From contig CBDCYS010000028.1 in the NCBI GenBank assembly GCA_965224215.1, positions 166,589 to 230,588 on the forward strand: a stretch of 64,000 nt of DNA, in the 5' to 3' direction. Under the pieces are notes generated by a model. That model was not told the origin of the DNA. It did not search any database and was given only the letters and a program-made list of their open reading frames with translations. This DNA is from CBDCYS01 sp965224215. GTDB lineage: Bacteria; Acidobacteriota; Terriglobia; Bryobacterales; UBA6623. This document shows positions 54,289-63,645 of the stretch, piece after piece. Made by a program: the position numbers and the translations under genes. How positions within the stretch are numbered: the first letter of the stretch is position 1; every line of letters begins with the position of its first letter.

Positions 54289-55542
54289 ATGTCAGTCGTA
54301 AGAAGAAAATCGGTCGTTTGCGACGTCGGTGGCGTCAAGATCGGCGGCGATCACCCCATCGTCGTCCAATCGATGACGAATACCGATACTGCCGACAGCG
54401 CCGCCACGGTCAACCAGACGATGGCACTGGCCCAGGCGGGATCGGAGTTGGTCCGGGTCACGGTCAATCACGATAAGGCAGCCCAAGCCCTGCCTCGCAT
54501 CGTCAAGACTCTCCAGGACTTCGGCGTCACCGTGCCGATCGTCGGGGACTTCCACTACAACGGCCACATCCTGCTGAAGAAGTATCCCGAGTGCGCCCGG
54601 CTGCTGGCCAAATACCGCATCAATCCCGGCAACGTCAATATCGGCAAGAAACACGACGACAACTTCCGCACCATGATCGAAGTTGCCATCGACAACGAAA
54701 AGCTGGTGCGTATCGGCGTCAACTGGGGATCTCTCGACCAGGCGCTCCTGACGCGCCTAATGGACGAAAACTCGCGCCTACCCGAGCCGCGTGATGCCAA
54801 GGCGGTTACCCAGGAGGCGATCGTACTTAGCGCCGTCATCTCAGCCGAGGCCGCGGAGTCCTACGGGCTCGCCCGCGAAAGAATCATTCTGAGCGCCAAG
54901 GTTTCTAACGTCCAAGACTTGGTAGCGGTCTACCGGGACCTGGCAGCCCGCTGCGATTATCCGCTTCACCTGGGACTCACTGAAGCCGGGATGGGGGCCA
55001 AGGGCATTGTTTCCTCAACTGCCGCCTTGTCCATCCTACTGCAACAGGGAATCGGCGATACGATCCGCGTCTCGCTGACCCCGAAGCCCGATGGCGACCG
55101 CACCGAAGAGGTTCGCGTTAGCCAACAGATCCTCCAATCGCTCGAGATTCGCAGCTTCACGCCGCAAGTGACGGCCTGCCCCGGCTGCGGACGCACAACC
55201 AGCACATTTTTCCAGGACATGGCCGACCAGATCGAAAAGTACCTGCACCGCCGGATGCCGATCTGGAAGACGAACTACTCCGGGGTGGAAGAGATGAACG
55301 TTGCCGTGATGGGCTGCGTTGTCAACGGACCCGGCGAGTCCAAGCACGCCAACCTGGGAATATCCCTCCCCGGTACATTTGAAGAGCCCAAAGCTCCCGT
55401 TTACGTCGACGGGCGTCTCATGACCACCCTCAAGGGCGACCGGATCGTCGAGGAGTTCACCGAAATCCTCAACGAGTACGTCGTCAGCCACTACGCCAAA
55501 CAGCCGAATACCGCCGAACCCGTAGTTGGCGTCGAAGTCTAG
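54289..55542 (+). CDS. ispG: (E)-4-hydroxy-3-methylbut-2-enyl-diphosphate synthase
   Basis: 417 aa, normal for the bacterial short form. The enzyme makes HMBPP in the MEP isoprenoid pathway with a 4Fe-4S cluster. The TIM-barrel start reads GGDHPIVVQSMTNTDTADSA, with PIVGDFHYNGHILLKKYPEC and NPGNVNIGKK; cluster ligands are in VTACPGCGRTTS (two Cys) and VAVMGCVVNGPGESKHAN (Cys and Glu). Start ATG 54289 is in family position. It stands alone. Confidence 0.95.
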   Translation: MSVVRRKSVVCDVGGVKIGGDHPIVVQSMTNTDTADSAATVNQTMALAQAGSELVRVTVNHDKAAQALPRIVKTLQDFGVTVPIVGDFHYNGHILLKKYPECARLLAKYRINPGNVNIGKKHDDNFRTMIEVAIDNEKLVRIGVNWGSLDQALLTRLMDENSRLPEPRDAKAVTQEAIVLSAVISAEAAESYGLARERIILSAKVSNVQDLVAVYRDLAARCDYPLHLGLTEAGMGAKGIVSSTAALSILLQQGIGDTIRVSLTPKPDGDRTEEVRVSQQILQSLEIRSFTPQVTACPGCGRTTSTFFQDMADQIEKYLHRRMPIWKTNYSGVEEMNVAVMGCVVNGPGESKHANLGISLPGTFEEPKAPVYVDGRLMTTLKGDRIVEEFTEILNEYVVSHYAKQPNTAEPVVGVEV

Positions 55543-55729
55543 GCCCCCGCCCACCTCCTCCAGCAGTGCCACAACGCCCAGGCTCATCCCCTATCAGGCA
55601 TAGGTCTCGCGGCCTCCGTTTACGCGGAGTTCGCCTGAGTGAAAACAGTACCAAATAGCGATTGGCGGGAAGACCGAAGCAGATCGACAATGGACTGCAG
55701 GGAACATTCCTCAAGTAAGCCCTCAGCAG

Positions 55730-55939
55730 ATGAAAGCTCAATGGACAGCCAAACTGCGCAAGGTTTTGCACGAAACCACCGCCCAAGACATGGTGGAGTA
55801 TGCCTTGCTGCTAGGCTTTGTTGCCGTATCCCTTACGGCGGCATTTCCGGCTGCGCAGAAACCTTGGAGGAGGCTGACGCGTAAGATCTTCAACACGGTT
55901 GCGCTCGCCGCCGGCGTGGGCAATTCCTGGAACTGCTAG
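55730..55939 (+). CDS. Flp/Fap-type IVb pilin
   Basis: 69 aa. A basic leader (MKAQWTAKLRKVLHETT) is followed by AQDMVEYALLLGFVAVSLTA, the type IVb prepilin pattern: processing before Gln, Glu at +5, Tyr at +6, then a hydrophobic helix. Flp pilins build adhesive tad pili; no tad assembly genes are in the window. It lies between ispG and purA, starting about 190 bases after ispG. Confidence 0.8.
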   Translation: MKAQWTAKLRKVLHETTAQDMVEYALLLGFVAVSLTAAFPAAQKPWRRLTRKIFNTVALAAGVGNSWNC

Positions 55940-56157
55940 CTTCGCCCCGCAAGGCCGTGGACCACAGAGCCTGCTTTTCTCCGTCCTCGGGAATTTACAC
56001 CCGCCTCCGAGACCGGCTAGAATTGAAGAGCAAGCAGCACTCCTCCGCGATTTCTTCGCGTTTGTTTCTGGACAGCTTTCACTCGGCAGCTTTCAATTCC
56101 ACCGGACAGCTCGTTCGATAGGTGTGTGTCGCTTCCTCGGGAGCGAAAGAGATTTCC

Positions 56158-57462
56158 ATGTCCAATATCGTCATTCTCGGAACGCAATGGGGAGATGAGG
56201 GAAAAGGTAAGATCGTCGACCTCATCTCCGACCGCTTCGACGTCATCGCCCGCGCTCAAGGTGGCCACAACGCCGGTCACACCGTCTATGTCGGCGAACA
56301 GCGCTTTGTCCTTACTCTCGTTCCGAGCGGCATCATTCGCCCCGGCAAGAAGGGCGTCATCGGCAACGGCCTTGTGCTGGACCCGGCGGCGTTGCTGAAA
56401 GAGATCGATATGCTCACGGGCCTGGACGTCGAGGTCGCGGGCAACCTTTTTATCAGCAATCGCGCCCACGTGATTTTCCCCTACCACCGCATGATGGAGC
56501 GGGCCACGGAAAACAAGGCGGGCAAGATAAAAATTGGGACAACGTCCCGCGGAATCGGCCCTTGCTACGAAGACAAGATCGCGCGCCGGGGGATTCGCCT
56601 AGGAGAGCTTCTCGACACCGAAAACTTCCCCGCACGCTTCCGCGCCGTCGCCGAGGAAAAGAACATCATCGCGACCGCGCTGGGGATTCACGAACCGTGG
56701 GACATTGACGCCATCATCGCTGAATATCAGGAGTATGCCGAGCGCTTGCGGCCCTTCGTTTGCGACACCGCTCATTACATCGGCCAGGCGTTCCGGGAAG
56801 GCAAACGCATCCTCTTCGAGGGTGCTCAAGGCACCATGCTCGACATCGATCACGGCACCTATCCGTTCGTGACTTCATCGAATGCGACGGCCGGAGGGGT
56901 TTGCACCGGCCTGGGGGTTTCCCCGACCTTTGTCGACGCGGCGGTCGGTATCATCAAGGCCTATTGCACGCGCGTTGGCGGCGGTCCGTTCCCCTCCGAA
57001 TCGACCGGGCCCGAGGGAGACACGTTGCGTGAACATGGCGGCGAGTTCGGAACAGTCACAGGGCGTCCGCGGCGCTGCGGTTGGTTCGATATCCCGCTAA
57101 GCCGCTATGTCCACACCGTCAACCATCTGACTTCCCACATCGTCACCAAGCTGGACGTCCTCGACCATCGCGAAACGATCCCGGTCTGCACCGGCTACCG
57201 CTATCGCGGTGAACTGCTCGATGAGATGCCGGACCGCGCGGATGTCTTCGAAGCCATCGAACCGGTACTCGAAGAACGCCCCGGCTGGCACAGCAAGACA
57301 CGGGGCATCACCGAGTTTGACGATCTGCCCCAAGCGGCGAAAGACTACCTGACTTTTTTGGAAGACGAAACCGAAGTAGAGATCGGAGCGATTTCCACCG
57401 GCCCGGAACGAGACGAAACGATTATCCGCAACGGCTCAAAGCTAGAAGCCCTGCTCAAGTAG
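56158..57462 (+). CDS. purA: Adenylosuccinate synthetase
   Basis: 434 aa from ATG 56158 (the open frame extends 12 codons further up without homology). The enzyme joins IMP and aspartate with GTP in AMP synthesis. Conserved segments: VILGTQWGDEGKGKIVDLIS (GTP-binding loop with catalytic Asp), QGGHNAGHTVYVG (catalytic His), TTSRGIGPCYEDKIARRGIR, EGAQGTMLDIDHGTYPFVTS and GRPRRCGWFDIPLSRY. No defect is seen. It is cytosolic and stands alone. Confidence 0.95.
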   Translation: MSNIVILGTQWGDEGKGKIVDLISDRFDVIARAQGGHNAGHTVYVGEQRFVLTLVPSGIIRPGKKGVIGNGLVLDPAALLKEIDMLTGLDVEVAGNLFISNRAHVIFPYHRMMERATENKAGKIKIGTTSRGIGPCYEDKIARRGIRLGELLDTENFPARFRAVAEEKNIIATALGIHEPWDIDAIIAEYQEYAERLRPFVCDTAHYIGQAFREGKRILFEGAQGTMLDIDHGTYPFVTSSNATAGGVCTGLGVSPTFVDAAVGIIKAYCTRVGGGPFPSESTGPEGDTLREHGGEFGTVTGRPRRCGWFDIPLSRYVHTVNHLTSHIVTKLDVLDHRETIPVCTGYRYRGELLDEMPDRADVFEAIEPVLEERPGWHSKTRGITEFDDLPQAAKDYLTFLEDETEVEIGAISTGPERDETIIRNGSKLEALLK

Positions 57463-57503
57463 CCCCCAAAACTTCGACAGTAACTTCAGAGATGAAATGA
57501 GGA

Positions 57504-57607
57504 GGCTCGTCATCCGGGGAGTGAGCTAAACTCCCCAAACGGGCTTCGCCGCCTGCGGCGGCGATCCCAGGTTTTTTCCATTACGAAAAAAAGGAGGATG
57601 ACGAGCC
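57504..57607 (+). ncRNA. Structured leader of the IS110 transposase, candidate bridge-type RNA
   Basis: A 12-bp perfect closing stem (GGCTCGTCATCC at 57504-57515, complement at 57596-57607) ends exactly at the start codon and covers part of the AAGGAGG ribosome site. Inside are hairpins GGGGAG/CTCCCC (57516-57536) and GCCGCC/GGCGGC (near 57549-57563). Such a layout fits either translational control of the transposase or a guide RNA as described for IS110-family recombinases. It is a structural prediction only. Confidence 0.4.
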
Positions 57608-58714
57608 ATGAAAAACAATAGCAAAACTTTCAGAGAAGTGTCGAAGCAAAAGATGATCGAGCAAGGCCTGAACGTGGTGGCCGGGGTGGATCTGGGCGAT
57701 AAGCACAGCTATGTCTGCTTGATCGATCTGGACGGCAAGATCGTCGAGCGCACGAAGCTGCGCACTTCGCCGGCGGCCTTGGAGCGCTACTTCGGCGGCT
57801 GAGCCGCGATGCGGGTGGTGCTCGAAGCCGGCTGCCACGCCAACTGGATCTACCGCTTGCTCGAGCGGCTGGGGCACGAGCCGCTGATGGCTGACACGCA
57901 CCGCCTGGCGCTGATCACTCAATCGCTCTCGAAAGACGATCGCAGCGACGCCGAGCGGCTGGCGGAGTTGGGGCTGCGGATGCCCGAGATGTTGAACGCC
58001 GTGCAGCCGCGTTCGCTCGCCATCCAACGGGACCGCGCCGTGCTGAAAGCACGGGAAACGCTGGTCGAGACGCGCACGAAACTGATCAACAGTCTGCGCG
58101 GTACGGTGAAGAGTTTCGGTGGCCGCTTGCCGGCTTCGAGCAGCGAGGCCTTCGTGAAGAAAGCCGGCCCCCGGGTGCCGGACGAGCTGCGGGCCGCGCT
58201 CGAACCGTTGCTACAACTAATCCAGCAGGTCAGCGCCGAAATCCGCCGCTATGACAAACAGATCGAGAAACTGGCGGAGGAGAAATATCCCGCGACGCAA
58301 AGGATACGATCGATCCGCGGTGTGGGGCCGATCACGTCGCTGGCGTTCGTGTTGAACCTGGACAACGACCCGCAGCGGCTACGGCGCAGTCGAGACGCCG
58401 GGCCCCGGATGGGGCTGCGGCCCAAACGCCGCGACTCGGGCGAGCGCTCACCGCAGCTGAGTATTACCAAGAGCGGTGACCGATTATTGCGGCGACTGCT
58501 GGTGCAATGTTCGCAATACATTCTGGGACATCACGGCGAAGACTCGGACTTACGGCGCTGGGGTTTGCGCTTGGCGGCGCGCGGCGGCCCCAGCGCGAAG
58601 CGCAAAGCGATCGTGGCGGTGGCGCGCAAACTAGCTGTGCTGATGCACCTGCTGTGGCGGCAGGACGTGGCCTTCGATCCCTTTTACCAGACGAACCTGA
58701 AACCGGCCATCTAG
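57608..58714 (+). pseudogene. IS110-family transposase with an in-frame TGA
   Basis: The N-terminal DEDD part begins VVAGVDLGDKHSYVCLIDLD (first Asp) and reaches ERYFGG, where TGA stands at 57800-57802. The same frame continues after two codons as MRVVLEAGCHANWIYRLLER (the Glu of DEDD), ADTHRLALITQSLSKDDRSD (last Asp pair) and, C-terminally, IRSIRGVGPITSLAFVLNL plus GERSPQLSITKSGDRLLRRL with the Ser nucleophile region. Apart from the stop it looks complete, about 368 codons. The two parts could be translated separately through a restart at 57809, but the catalytic centre would be split. Confidence 0.85.
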
Positions 58715-58730
58715 GATCGGCGCAATGAGT

Positions 58731-58880
58731 TTTGAAAAGAGCGTTCTGAGAAAAGCGTTTCAAGAAAGAGCATTCGGGAATGAACATTTTGAAAGAGCGA
58801 TTTTGAAAGAGCGTTTCGAGAAAGGGCATGTCGAGAAGGGAGCGTTTCGAAAGGAGCGTTTCGAAAAAGAGCAAGGAAGG
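58731..58880. repeat. Ten degenerate 14-15 bp tandem units
   Basis: Units resemble GAAAGAGCGTTTCGA with a spacing of 14 or 15 bases, directly after the IS110 transposase and inside the element. On the plus strand a 70-codon frame reads FEKSVLRKAFQERAF...; on the minus strand the translation resembles pentapeptide repeats (SFSKRSFRNAPFST) but contains a stop. I treat it as a repeat, not a gene. Confidence 0.65.
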
Positions 58881-59180
58881 CGGCGTGAAGCAGGAACGCT
58901 GAGTCGAGAGAAGGTTCAGGAAGGCGGCGCGAAGTAGGAACGTTGAGTTGAGGGAGGGTTCAGGAATCGCAACAGCGAAGGGACAGACCGAGTTCGCGGC
59001 GACTGCGAGTCCACGTCCGGCCGGGAGAGGCCGAGACAGAGAGAGCAGCGTCGTGAGACCGAACTTCATAGAGCACCGCGTCCAGAGCGACGTCAAACGA
59101 GTGCGGATGGAAGCCCGGTCGAACGTCCCATCAGCGAAAACGACTCCCCAACCCTCCCTTGACAACGACGAGCCTCCTCA

Positions 59181-59455
59181 TGGAAGGCGTGGACGGAAGT
59201 CCACGCTCAAGCCGCTCACCGCCGCGAGCAAGTGGATTTTTCTCCAACTGGGCAGCACTATTGCCGCCAACAGCCTAAACCACCACAACCCGTGAGCGCG
59301 CCGTCAGGGAGTGGTTACGGAGCCGCGACCGTGAGGGAGCGGTCGCTACACCAGAGCTATCCACCGCGGTTGGCTTCTCCGCTCAGCAGAAGTGGCGCAC
59401 GCTGGAAAGCGTGCCGTGCCACCATCCATGGCGTCGACACTCGTGTCGACGTATT
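59181..59455. other. Gene-free stretch right of the IS110 element
   Basis: About 275 bases with no convincing gene. It contains short G/C-rich inverted pieces (GGGAGTGGTTACGG, GTGAGGGAGCGGTCGC) but nothing with a partner elsewhere in the window. Confidence 0.4.
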
Positions 59456-60201
59456 TCAAGGTCTCTCCACCCGGTCGATAACAACGACTTCAACCGCCCC
59501 CGTCTGCTCCTCCAATCTCAGCCCCAGTTGTTCGGGAAGCGCGGCGAGGAGAGCCTCCTTTCCCGCAGTGTCGGGTCCGGCCTCCCACTCAAGCTGGAAC
59601 CAATGCTGACCTTCGATTCCGGTCCTGTCCAGCACGGGACGATCGAGTCCCGGTGCTCCCCCCAGCTTCTCGGCAAGCTCGGGCAGGTCCTTGTACGAAT
59701 AAAGTCCTGCCTTGCCAGGCTGAAAGGGTGACTTGTCAGCAAACCCCGCTGTGAAAGCCTCCTGCTCCTTTCGGCCACCGAGTTTTGGCCCGCCCTCTGC
59801 AACGACAAGCCAATAAACAGGCACTTCTCTCGTTTCGCGGTGCGACACCAGTTTGAAAAGATCTTCCAGCAACACCTGAATATTTTCCGCAATCGAGGAT
59901 AGGTAACCGGACTCTCTGTCTTCGCAGTGAGGTCGAAGCGTTCCGTGGAGATCCAGTTCGGACCCGAGATTTGACTGCGCTGGACGCCATGAGCGAACAC
60001 CAGTAGCTCTTCGAGTGTCAGCCTGCTTCCTGTCACGCGCTCGCCCTGAATGCGCACTCCCGCTCGGGCCGGGGACTGGGTTGTGCTTAGCGTCACCGAA
60101 ACGGATTCGAATGTCTCCGGGGTCGCCGCGGGCTGCCCAAACGCCGCGATTGAAATGAATGCGAACAGGCTTGCTGTTGAGATGAGCCCAAAGGTTTTCA
60201 T
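59456..60201 (-). pseudogene. TIGR03435-family protein, frameshifted
   Basis: From ATG 60201 a signal peptide (GLISTASLFAFISIAAFGQP) is followed by PETFESVSVTLS, LTLEELLVFAHGVQRSQISG and PNWISTERFDLTAKTES, the opening of TIGR03435 proteins. Near 59905 the frame shifts to SIAENIQVLLEDLFKLVSHR, then ETREVPVYWLVVAEGGPKL, PVLDRTGIEGQHWFQLEWEA and LRLEEQTGAVEVVVIDRVER, the family's end. A one- or two-base indel explains it. The family is nearly confined to Acidobacteriota and has no known function; it is predicted to be periplasmic. Confidence 0.85.
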
Positions 60202-60421
60202 ACACGGATGACGGCTACGGGCCGGAGCACGTGCAAGTGAAAACTCGATCGTCCCCTCTCCACCCGCCGGGGACGCTCAGCCCGTCTCCACCAGTTCTAA
60301 GTGATACCGTGTGCTGGACCAAACGGGCCGCCCGTCTTCATCAGCCCGTGTTGCTAATTCGTCAGCCACTTCAAACACATCCGCGGCTCATGCGTACCGC
60401 TGGTTCATTGGTACCGTTGGT

Positions 60422-60679
60422 TCATTCCGAACCGGCCGCTTCCCAGTTGAGTTCCTCCGGAATGGGAGATCCCAGATTTTGATGCTCAACTTGCCATTGA
60501 GCCAAACCAAGGGCCCATTCCTTCGCCTTCTCAAGCTCAGGTGGACCGGGAAAGCAGCATGTTGAACGGGAAGCCGTTTGGCGACTGGCGAGGCGAATCA
60601 ACCACGAGCCGATCTCGTAGGTTAGATCGACGCTCAAGGTTGCGTCGTGCTCGGCGCGGTAGTGAGTTGGAGACGTCAC
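60422..60679 (-). CDS. Small hypothetical protein
   Basis: 85 aa from ATG 60679. It contains a plausible helix (PELEKAKEWALGLAQWQVEH) and the segment LTYEIGSWLIRLASRQ. No family recognised and no partner. The gap between 60206 and 61060 otherwise shows only weak, overlapping frames (one of 112 codons at 60647-60985 on the other strand) that I do not call. Confidence 0.35.
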   Translation of the reverse strand: MTSPTHYRAEHDATLSVDLTYEIGSWLIRLASRQTASRSTCCFPGPPELEKAKEWALGLAQWQVEHQNLGSPIPEELNWEAAGSE

Positions 60680-61060
60680 GTTGAATCCTCCAGGGAATAT
60701 CCTTCTACGTTAGATAGCGTAGAAAGTGACGGAGAGGGGCCAGCGATCTTCAGCGACCGCGGAATCGTAGAGCCGCCGGGATCAATGACGAGAACACGCT
60801 TTTCTGACAGGTATCGCGTGGACAAGGGCTATGTAGTTCGTTTCGTGGGGCTTAGTCCTGCCTCCGGGCGGAGGCTGCTCTGCAGCCACTCTGAGATAAT
60901 CCCCGCCTACGCGGGTGGATGTACTATCGGCCCGGTCGAGGAAATCGCTATTGAGCGACTTGGTTGCTTACTTCATGGCGCATGAGCCGCAGGTTGCTGG
61001 CCGATCCTGATTCGTGGCGAGCTGGTAGGGGCGAGGCGAGCCTGACCCGTAAACAAAGCG

Positions 61061-61930
61061 TTACTGTTTGCGGCGGTGCTGCAGGAACCAGTTGTAGAGG
61101 TCCCATCCTTCGTACACACGCGTCCAGACATCGTGCGGTAGGTCTTCGTGCACTGTGAACCGAACGTCGGGATGTCCGGCCTCCTCCAAGGCTACCGCCG
61201 ACTGAAGCACCCACTCGGGCCGCACCACTTGGTCCCGGCCCCCGGTAATGATCCAGATCGGCAGCTTCGCTGCAGCAATGCGGGGCAGGGCCTCCGGATT
61301 CGCGGCGCCGCAAATCGGCGCCACTGCCGCCCAACGGGAGGGGTACGCCCCCGCGTAGTGAAACGTGCCGAACCCGCCATAACTCAAACCCGTGACGTAG
61401 AGACGTTCCGAGTCAGCCCGGTATTCCTTCAGGGTCGCATCGACCATGTTCAGTACATCCTTCTCGTAGACCCACCACCCTTGCGGCGGGCCTTGCGGGT
61501 CCCAGCGCGGTTTTTCTCCCGTGATCTCACGAGTCATCGGCGGGGGCTCCCGCTCGCCTTCTGGCTCTTCCCGACGCGGTGTTCGAGGGCGGTCCCGTGG
61601 CGGCATCTGTGGAGAGACAATGATGAAGGGTAGATCGCGGCCCTTCTGCCAGACTTCTTTGAGAGGGCCGTGCAACAGCAATTTTTCCAGGTCGGCCTTT
61701 CCGTCGCCCCGCTCGCCGCCACCATGCAAGAAGAGGATCACCGGCCACAGCTTCCCGGTCTCGGTTTCATACCCCTTGGGTAGAGATAAGACGTACTCGC
61801 GCTTTTCTCCGGTGACAGTGCTGACATACGGCTTTCGCAGCAACTCTCCTTGTGCGCGTCCGTCAATGTCCGCCGCATCGGCGACGCCGGCCAGTAGCGC
61901 CGCGGACAATACCAGGAGAATCATTTTCAT
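61061..61930 (-). CDS. Secreted alpha/beta-hydrolase (esterase / PHB depolymerase-like)
   Basis: 289 aa from ATG 61930, after a ribosome site AAGGAAG; the open frame extends 40 codons upstream without homology. The signal peptide is MILLVLSAALLAGVADA. The fold shows VILFLHGGGERGDGK (oxyanion HGGG), the nucleophile elbow GLSYGGFGTFH (Ser), IITGGRDQVVRPEW (Asp) and DLPHDVWTRVYEG (His). A Pro/Arg/Glu-rich insert (residues about 108-145) extends the loop before the nucleophile. It likely cleaves carbohydrate or polyester ester bonds outside the cytoplasm. Confidence 0.9.
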   Translation of the reverse strand: MKMILLVLSAALLAGVADAADIDGRAQGELLRKPYVSTVTGEKREYVLSLPKGYETETGKLWPVILFLHGGGERGDGKADLEKLLLHGPLKEVWQKGRDLPFIIVSPQMPPRDRPRTPRREEPEGEREPPPMTREITGEKPRWDPQGPPQGWWVYEKDVLNMVDATLKEYRADSERLYVTGLSYGGFGTFHYAGAYPSRWAAVAPICGAANPEALPRIAAAKLPIWIITGGRDQVVRPEWVLQSAVALEEAGHPDVRFTVHEDLPHDVWTRVYEGWDLYNWFLQHRRKQ

Positions 61931-62120
61931 CTTGTCTTCCTTTGCGTCCCAGAGCGGAATCCTGCCGCGCTGCTCGGTGGCAAGCCTCGAAGCCCGCTGC
62001 TCCGCGCATATTTCGCAACCCACGGAAATTCGCATCTGATACTCTAGCACGCGCCACGAGCGGGAAGGTTCCCCACCCCCTTTTCCTTAAGGCCGTGGAC
62101 CAGCCGGCAAGGTATTCGCG

Positions 62121-62753
62121 GTGGATATCGACCAAGGTCTGAGCGATCATCTGAGCGAGCGAGCATCTGAACGAACGAGCCAAGGACGCAGGTCTGAGCA
62201 ACCTCAAAGCTGTTCTTGCGGCCCCCTAGTTCTTGCCTCTAATGACCCGCTGCTGAGCGAAAAGTCGGTGGACATTGTCTTTGTCTGCGACGCGATCCAC
62301 CACGTCCAGGATCGCCAAGGCTATTTCGCGAAGGTGTCTAGAGCCCTGCGGCCCGGCCACCGTCTTGCCATCGTGGACTTCTACAAACGAGAGACGCCGG
62401 TGGGACCGCCCGTGGCCATGAAGATTGCCAGGGAAGACCTCATCTCGGAGCTGCGGGAAGCTGGTTTCGTGCTGGCGCGCGAATTCGATTTCCTGCCGCA
62501 TCAATACGTGGGAAATAGTTTGGCGGGCGTCGGCGATCTCAAGCTGTCGTACCACTTCGATGGAGGGCTATCGTTGCCGGAACGTCGCCCATGGCCTCGA
62601 AAACCAAGAAGAAGGGTTTCTGCCATTGGCCGCAGCGGGCCCATCGGCGGCCTGACGGGCGATCACGAGGGGACAGACGGGGAACTGTTCCTCTATCCTA
62701 TCTCCAGTCCGGAACGACGGGTAAATGACGGCGGGCAGTCTTTCCGCAAGTAG
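62121..62753 (+). pseudogene. Methyltransferase, N-terminally truncated fragment
   Basis: The segment SEKSVDIVFVCDAIHHVQD, YFAKVSRALRPGHRLAIVDF and ISELREAGFVLAREFDFLPH fits the second half of a Methyltransf_11-type fold, but the SAM-binding motif I is absent: the residues before it (HLSERASERTSQGRRSEQPQ) are encoded by short TCTGAGCGA-type repeats. The C-terminal 60 residues (after DFLPHQYV) also look non-homologous. It is probably a gene remnant whose 5' part has been lost. Confidence 0.65.
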
Positions 62754-62944
62754 CTAGCCGATCGCGGATCGCTTCCGCAGATGGTCGACGATCCGGGAGT
62801 TCTGGATCTTCAGTCAACCCAGCGCCGGTAGCAAGGATCTATATGGCATAATTGATGGATTCCTACCGAAAAGGATCGAGGTCTTAGGTCTCCGTTGGCC
62901 CGGAATCTCGACGAGATACGCATATGTGAATAGGTCGTGATTCA

Positions 62945-63370
62945 GTGAATATCGTTAAGGACAAATATCGGGGTAAAACCAGGTACTTCCACGTGATTGC
63001 TGAGCTGGTCCGAGCGGCGCAGTACCGGGGTATTACTACCTATCAGGACATCGCCGACATCATGGGTCTTCCGTTGCTGGGCTCTCACATGGGAGCTGAG
63101 ACCGGCCATGTCCTGGGCGAAATCTCAGAGGACGAAGTGCAAGCGGGTCGCCCGATGCTCAGTGCGGTTGCGGTCGGCGTCCGTGGCAGACCGGGCCCTG
63201 GTTTCTACACGCTTGCGAGAGATTTGGGACGCATAGCTGAGGGTGAAGATGAGCTGGCCTTTTGGGAAAGGGAACGCCAAGCGGCGTATGAAGCGTGGAA
63301 ACGTCCACTTCCGGAATGTGCGGGTAGCAAACTGCCTAACGAGCCGCGGCGGGCGACGGCCAAAAAATAG
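62945..63370 (+). CDS. Small hypothetical protein of accessory-region type
   Basis: 141 aa from a GTG at 62945. The sequence YFHVIAELVRAAQYRGITTY, QDIADIMGLP, EISEDEVQAGRPMLSAVAVG and PGPGFYTLARDLGRIAEGED resembles short proteins often found beside restriction, phage or integrase genes in accessory regions; I recall the pattern (helix-turn-helix-like start, then G-R-P-M-L-S-A-V) but can give no family name. The neighbour downstream is a ParB/Srx-like gene. Confidence 0.65.
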   Translation: MNIVKDKYRGKTRYFHVIAELVRAAQYRGITTYQDIADIMGLPLLGSHMGAETGHVLGEISEDEVQAGRPMLSAVAVGVRGRPGPGFYTLARDLGRIAEGEDELAFWERERQAAYEAWKRPLPECAGSKLPNEPRRATAKK

Positions 63371-63645
63371 GACGCTTCTGACCAGGTTGTCGGGCGCATT
63401 TGGATCTCGAAATGGATACGAGATACGCGATAGGGGACGGAGTTCGAACTCGCCATTCTCGGGGCCTAGAGCGCTCGGCTCTAAGCCGCGTGCTGCCAAA
63501 ATGGAGACTCAAGGGATTTATGAGTCGATAACTGTAGGCTAGCCCCAGGCTAGCTAGGCTGCCTCGCAACAATCTCTCGGCCCGCTCCCAGCAACGTTCG
63601 GGCGCAGTTCCTGACTCGCGAAATCACAAATAAGGAAGTGCAACG

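Larger units (their letters stand above)
57498..59180 (+). mobile_element. IS110-family insertion sequence (about 1.7 kb)
   Basis: It encodes an IS110-type DEDD transposase with long non-coding flanks. A perfect 14-bp inverted repeat, TGAGGAGGCTCGTC (57498-57511) and its complement (59167-59180), probably marks subterminal repeats like those of the IS1111 subgroup; true ends may lie a few bases outside. No target duplication is expected or seen. A copy of the left end occurs at 52666. Confidence 0.75.

Noticed and set aside
60647..60985. 112-codon plus-strand frame
   Set aside because: Overlaps another doubtful frame, mixed composition, no family and no ribosome site.
63400..63505. tRNA-like stretch on the minus strand (GAGTTCGAACTC plus GCACGCGGCTTAGAGCC)
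   Set aside because: It contains a T-loop-like TTCGAA, but the T-stem pairs over only three bases and no proper acceptor or anticodon stem can be formed. It might be a decayed tRNA or attachment-site remnant, but I cannot support it.
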